Source: Verrucomicrobiota bacterium | GTDB taxonomy: Bacteria; Verrucomicrobiota; Verrucomicrobiia; Opitutales; Opitutaceae | DNA length: 7,485 nt | Direction of reading: 5' to 3' | NCBI GenBank assembly: GCA_023410155.1 | Contig: JAEYQF010000290.1 | Location: 1 to 7,485, forward strand | Shown: positions 5,573 to 7,485 of the stretch, piece after piece | How the letters are laid out: each line of letters begins with the position of its first letter | Numbering within the stretch: the stretch's first letter is position 1 | The notes under the pieces: model-generated | Database searches by the model: none | What the model was told of the DNA's origin: nothing | Seen by the model: only the letters and a program-made list of their open reading frames with translations | Made by a program: the position numbers and the translations under genes

Positions 5573-5746
5573 TCAGTGAAACACCAACCAGATCGTCGTC
5601 GCGAACCCCACGATCAACACCACGGCCAGGAGCAGGTAGAGACTCCACTTCAGCAGCTTTGCTAACAACCAGATGAGCACCGCTGCTACGATCGTGAGGC
5701 AACCCACCACAAACCACCGCGGATAAGCGGCCAGCGAGTTGAGCAT
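5573..5746 (-). CDS. Small two-helix membrane protein, unknown function
   Basis: A 57-aa product starting MLNSLAAYPRW. Two strongly hydrophobic stretches, about 11-29 and 34-55, are separated by a short Lys-containing turn (AKLLK), so it is predicted to be a hairpin membrane protein with a tight loop. The frame continues upstream to a TTG at 5809, but the added 21 residues are polar and the ATG at 5746 places the first helix near the N-terminus, as expected. I do not recognise a family. It lies upstream of and co-directional with pyrG (95-bp gap) and divergent from the DUF6941-like gene. The clear membrane pattern, rare in random GC-rich frames, is the main evidence that it is real. Confidence 0.6.
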   Translation of the reverse strand: MLNSLAAYPRWFVVGCLTIVAAVLIWLLAKLLKWSLYLLLAVVLIVGFATTIWLVFH

Positions 5747-5859
5747 CGCAGAGATCTCGGTCGACGAAGGCACCGCGAGCGTTAAGCCGCGCACCCGCCG
5801 CGACTCCAAGCAAAATGATTTGCGCCGTTCCGCCGGGGGCGCGCCTACTCTGGTCGCGA

Positions 5860-6252
5860 ATGAACTCGAAGCCCCAACTGCTCGCCTGGCTCACCTGCGA
5901 CGGCGTCCACATCGATCCCGGCACCGGCAAGCACACGATCCTCGGCGTATTCTCGGACATCCATGCGCACACCTTTCCCTTCGCGCATCCGTTCATGATC
6001 TGGTTTCTCACGCTGACGGACTGCGCGCCCGGCACCCATACGATGCGCCTCTCGCTCGGCATCGATCCGCAGGCCATGCAACCGCTGATCGAGCGTCCGT
6101 TCGAGTCGGCGAGTCCGCTCCACCGGATCAATCTCATCAACGAGATCCGCGGCCTTACCTTCCCCGCTCCCGGCGATTACTCGCTCCTCGTCGAGATCGA
6201 CGACGAACCGCTGCTCGCCACCAGTCTCACGGTCGCCCGCGCGGGCCGCTAA
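5860..6252 (+). CDS. DUF6941-like protein of unknown function
   Basis: A 130-aa protein with no signal peptide or membrane segment. The N-terminus LLAWLTCDGVHIDPGTGKHTILGVFSDI (7-34) and the C-terminal FPAPGDYSLLVEIDDEPL (101-118) resemble a widespread small beta-rich family (DUF6941): a hydrophobic strand ending in CD, a turn, then a 'lxGvf' strand, and a late 'PGxYxf.l..dg' strand. This is recall of a pattern, not a search. Biochemical function is unknown in that family as far as I know. The frame is open upstream to 5815, but the ATG at 5860 gives the family-like start. The hexamer TACTCT (5846-5851) lies 8 bases before this ATG, the distance seen for leaderless -10 elements. The gene is followed after 25 bp by the PfkB kinase gene and is probably co-transcribed with it. 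Confidence 0.7.
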   Translation: MNSKPQLLAWLTCDGVHIDPGTGKHTILGVFSDIHAHTFPFAHPFMIWFLTLTDCAPGTHTMRLSLGIDPQAMQPLIERPFESASPLHRINLINEIRGLTFPAPGDYSLLVEIDDEPLLATSLTVARAGR

Positions 6253-6277
6253 GTTTCCCGCTTCAACTTACCAGAAA

Positions 6278-7273
6278 ATGTCCTCCCATCGCTTCGACCT
6301 CCTCGGCGTCGGTTCGCCGATCATGGATCTGCTCGCGCCCGTGCCGCTTGAGTTCCTTCAACACGTGCCCGGCGAAAAAGGCGGCATGGTGCTCGTCGAC
6401 CACGACCAGATGGAGAGCATCCTCAAGCATCTCGGCCGTGCACCGGCGCACGCCACCGGCGGCTCCGCGGCCAACGCCACCTTCAACGCCACCCGCCTCA
6501 ACCTGCGCACCTCATTTCTCGGCAAACTCGGCAACGACGAACTCGCCCGCATCTACCGCGAACGTTTCGCCGCGGTCGGCGTCGACACCTCCCGCTTCAA
6601 GGAGGGCAACCAAGCCAACGCCCGTTCGCTCATCCTCGTCACGCCCGACGCCGATCGCACGATGCGCACGCACCTCGGCGCCGCGATGACGCTCTCGCCT
6701 GACGAGATTTCGCCCGCCGATTTCGCCGGCGCCCGCCATGCGCACATCGAAGGTTACCTCGTCTTCAACCAGGCTCTGGCCGACGCCGTGCTCGCCTCCG
6801 CCCGCGCCGCCAGTTGCACGGTGAGTCTCGATCTCTCGTCGTTCGAAGTCGTCGGCGCCTCGCGCGCGTGGCTGTTCGGACAATTCCACAAAGGCATCGA
6901 CGTGGTCTTCGCCAACGAAGACGAGATCCGCGCACTCTTCGAAGACCAGACCTCGCCCTACGACGTGCTCACACGCCGACTCGCCGATCTCGGCGTGCTC
7001 GCCGCCGTGAAACTCGGCAAAGACGGCGCCTGGATCGCGTGCGAAAACGAACTGCACCGCATCGAACCCGTCCGGGTGAGCGAAGTCCTCGACACCAACG
7101 GCGCCGGCGATGCGTGGGCCGCGGGTTTTCTCGCCGGCTATCTCCGCGACTGGCCGCTCCCCCGCTGCGGGGCCCTCGCGTCGCTCATGGGCGCCGAAAC
7201 TGTGCGCCACATGGGCCCGTTGATTCCCGACGTCGCCTGGCCCGAAGTCCTGCCGCGTATCCAAAAAATCTGA
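6278..7273 (+). CDS. PfkB-family kinase, adenosine-kinase-like
   Basis: A 331-aa ribokinase-fold sugar/nucleoside kinase. The N-terminal signature GGSAANATFN (61-70) is followed by FLGKLGNDELARIY (80-93). DRTMRTHLGAA (126-136) and HIEGYLV (166-172) are typical of the bacterial adenosine-kinase-like branch. The ATP-side motifs are FANEDEIRALF (221-231), KLGKDGAW (255-262) and the C-terminal signature DTNGAGDAWAAGFLAGYL (282-299) with catalytic base Asp288. All key residues are present, so it should be active, phosphorylating a sugar or nucleoside (adenosine to AMP being the best guess) with ATP in the cytoplasm. Substrate within PfkB proteins is hard to assign from sequence alone, so no gene symbol is given. 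The start ATG has no Shine-Dalgarno; the gene is second in a pair with the DUF6941-like gene. Confidence 0.9.
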   Translation: MSSHRFDLLGVGSPIMDLLAPVPLEFLQHVPGEKGGMVLVDHDQMESILKHLGRAPAHATGGSAANATFNATRLNLRTSFLGKLGNDELARIYRERFAAVGVDTSRFKEGNQANARSLILVTPDADRTMRTHLGAAMTLSPDEISPADFAGARHAHIEGYLVFNQALADAVLASARAASCTVSLDLSSFEVVGASRAWLFGQFHKGIDVVFANEDEIRALFEDQTSPYDVLTRRLADLGVLAAVKLGKDGAWIACENELHRIEPVRVSEVLDTNGAGDAWAAGFLAGYLRDWPLPRCGALASLMGAETVRHMGPLIPDVAWPEVLPRIQKI

Positions 7274-7330
7274 CAACCGGCTGCCGGACGCGACGGGCGC
7301 GACTTCCTCCGAGACCTCCGCCTGAACGCC

Positions 7331-7389
7331 ACGCACAGCGGGACACGCACAGCGGGGACACGAACCGCCGGCAACGGAGTGCCGTCCCT
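7331..7389. repeat. Short direct repeats and hairpin downstream of the PfkB kinase gene
   Basis: ACGCACAGCGGGACAC (7331-7346) is followed, with a 2-base overlap, by ACGCACAGCGGGGACAC (7345-7361), a 14-base-period duplication with one inserted G. Next comes a 5-base hairpin CGGCA/TGCCG (7369-7373 and 7380-7384) and then CGTCCCTA, which echoes the inverted repeat downstream of kdsA. It looks like a decayed intergenic repeat. The remaining bases of 7274-7485 are C-rich with an AT-rich end (7466-7485), and I see no gene or clear terminator there. Confidence 0.5.
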
Positions 7390-7485
7390 ATCAGCGCGGC
7401 CGCCCCCACGCGAAAACGCAACGCCCGCCCCTCTGCCTCCGCTGCCACCCCTCTCCACCTTCACCCCAATTCCATTGTCATATAA

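Noticed and set aside
7138..7464. Minus-strand frames over the kinase end and the tail
   Set aside because: Gly/Arg-rich, overlap the kinase and the repeat, and lack any recognisable motif.
6814..7485. + strand frame running off the right end
   Set aside because: Arg/Pro-rich off-frame shadow of the PfkB kinase that simply stays open through the non-coding tail.

Overview
The window is GC-rich, densely coded bacterial chromosome carrying eight protein genes and several non-coding repeat blocks. The mix suggests a Gram-negative, LPS-bearing bacterium, since it has a Kdo-8-phosphate synthase. The style of the intergenic repeats (CACAGAG-rich palindromes, CGGTAGGGA inverted repeats), the near absence of Shine-Dalgarno sequences and the protein flavour point to Verrucomicrobiota, perhaps Opitutales. 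That placement is inference from memory of such genomes, not a search result.

Layout. At the left, rsmE (16S rRNA m3U methyltransferase, + strand) converges on a minus-strand block. In transcription order that block is a 57-aa two-helix membrane protein, pyrG (CTP synthase), kdsA (Kdo-8-P synthase), a 413-bp gene-free stretch, a small lipoyl-domain plus E3-binding-domain protein, and a FabH-type ketoacyl-ACP synthase III. From about 5.86 kb the + strand carries a short DUF6941-like protein and, 25 bp downstream, an adenosine-kinase-like PfkB kinase, divergent from the pyrG block. The last 212 bases are non-coding.

How the genes fit. pyrG and kdsA are often neighbours in Gram-negative genomes; CTP is used to activate Kdo (CMP-Kdo), so both serve envelope and nucleotide supply. 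The lipoyl/E3-binding protein and FabH form a tight pair, which fits a role in making or passing an acyl primer into fatty-acid synthesis. However, the lipoyl protein lacks any acyltransferase domain, so its partner complex must be encoded elsewhere.

The most unusual non-coding signal is a degenerate tandem array with an exact 22-base period (about 2603-2756) in the gap between kdsA and the lipoyl gene. Separate palindromic repeats of different families lie just beyond the stop codons of rsmE/fabH, pyrG and kdsA. No phage, transposase, CRISPR, tRNA, rRNA or recognisable defence system is visible; apart from the repeats this is ordinary housekeeping chromosome.
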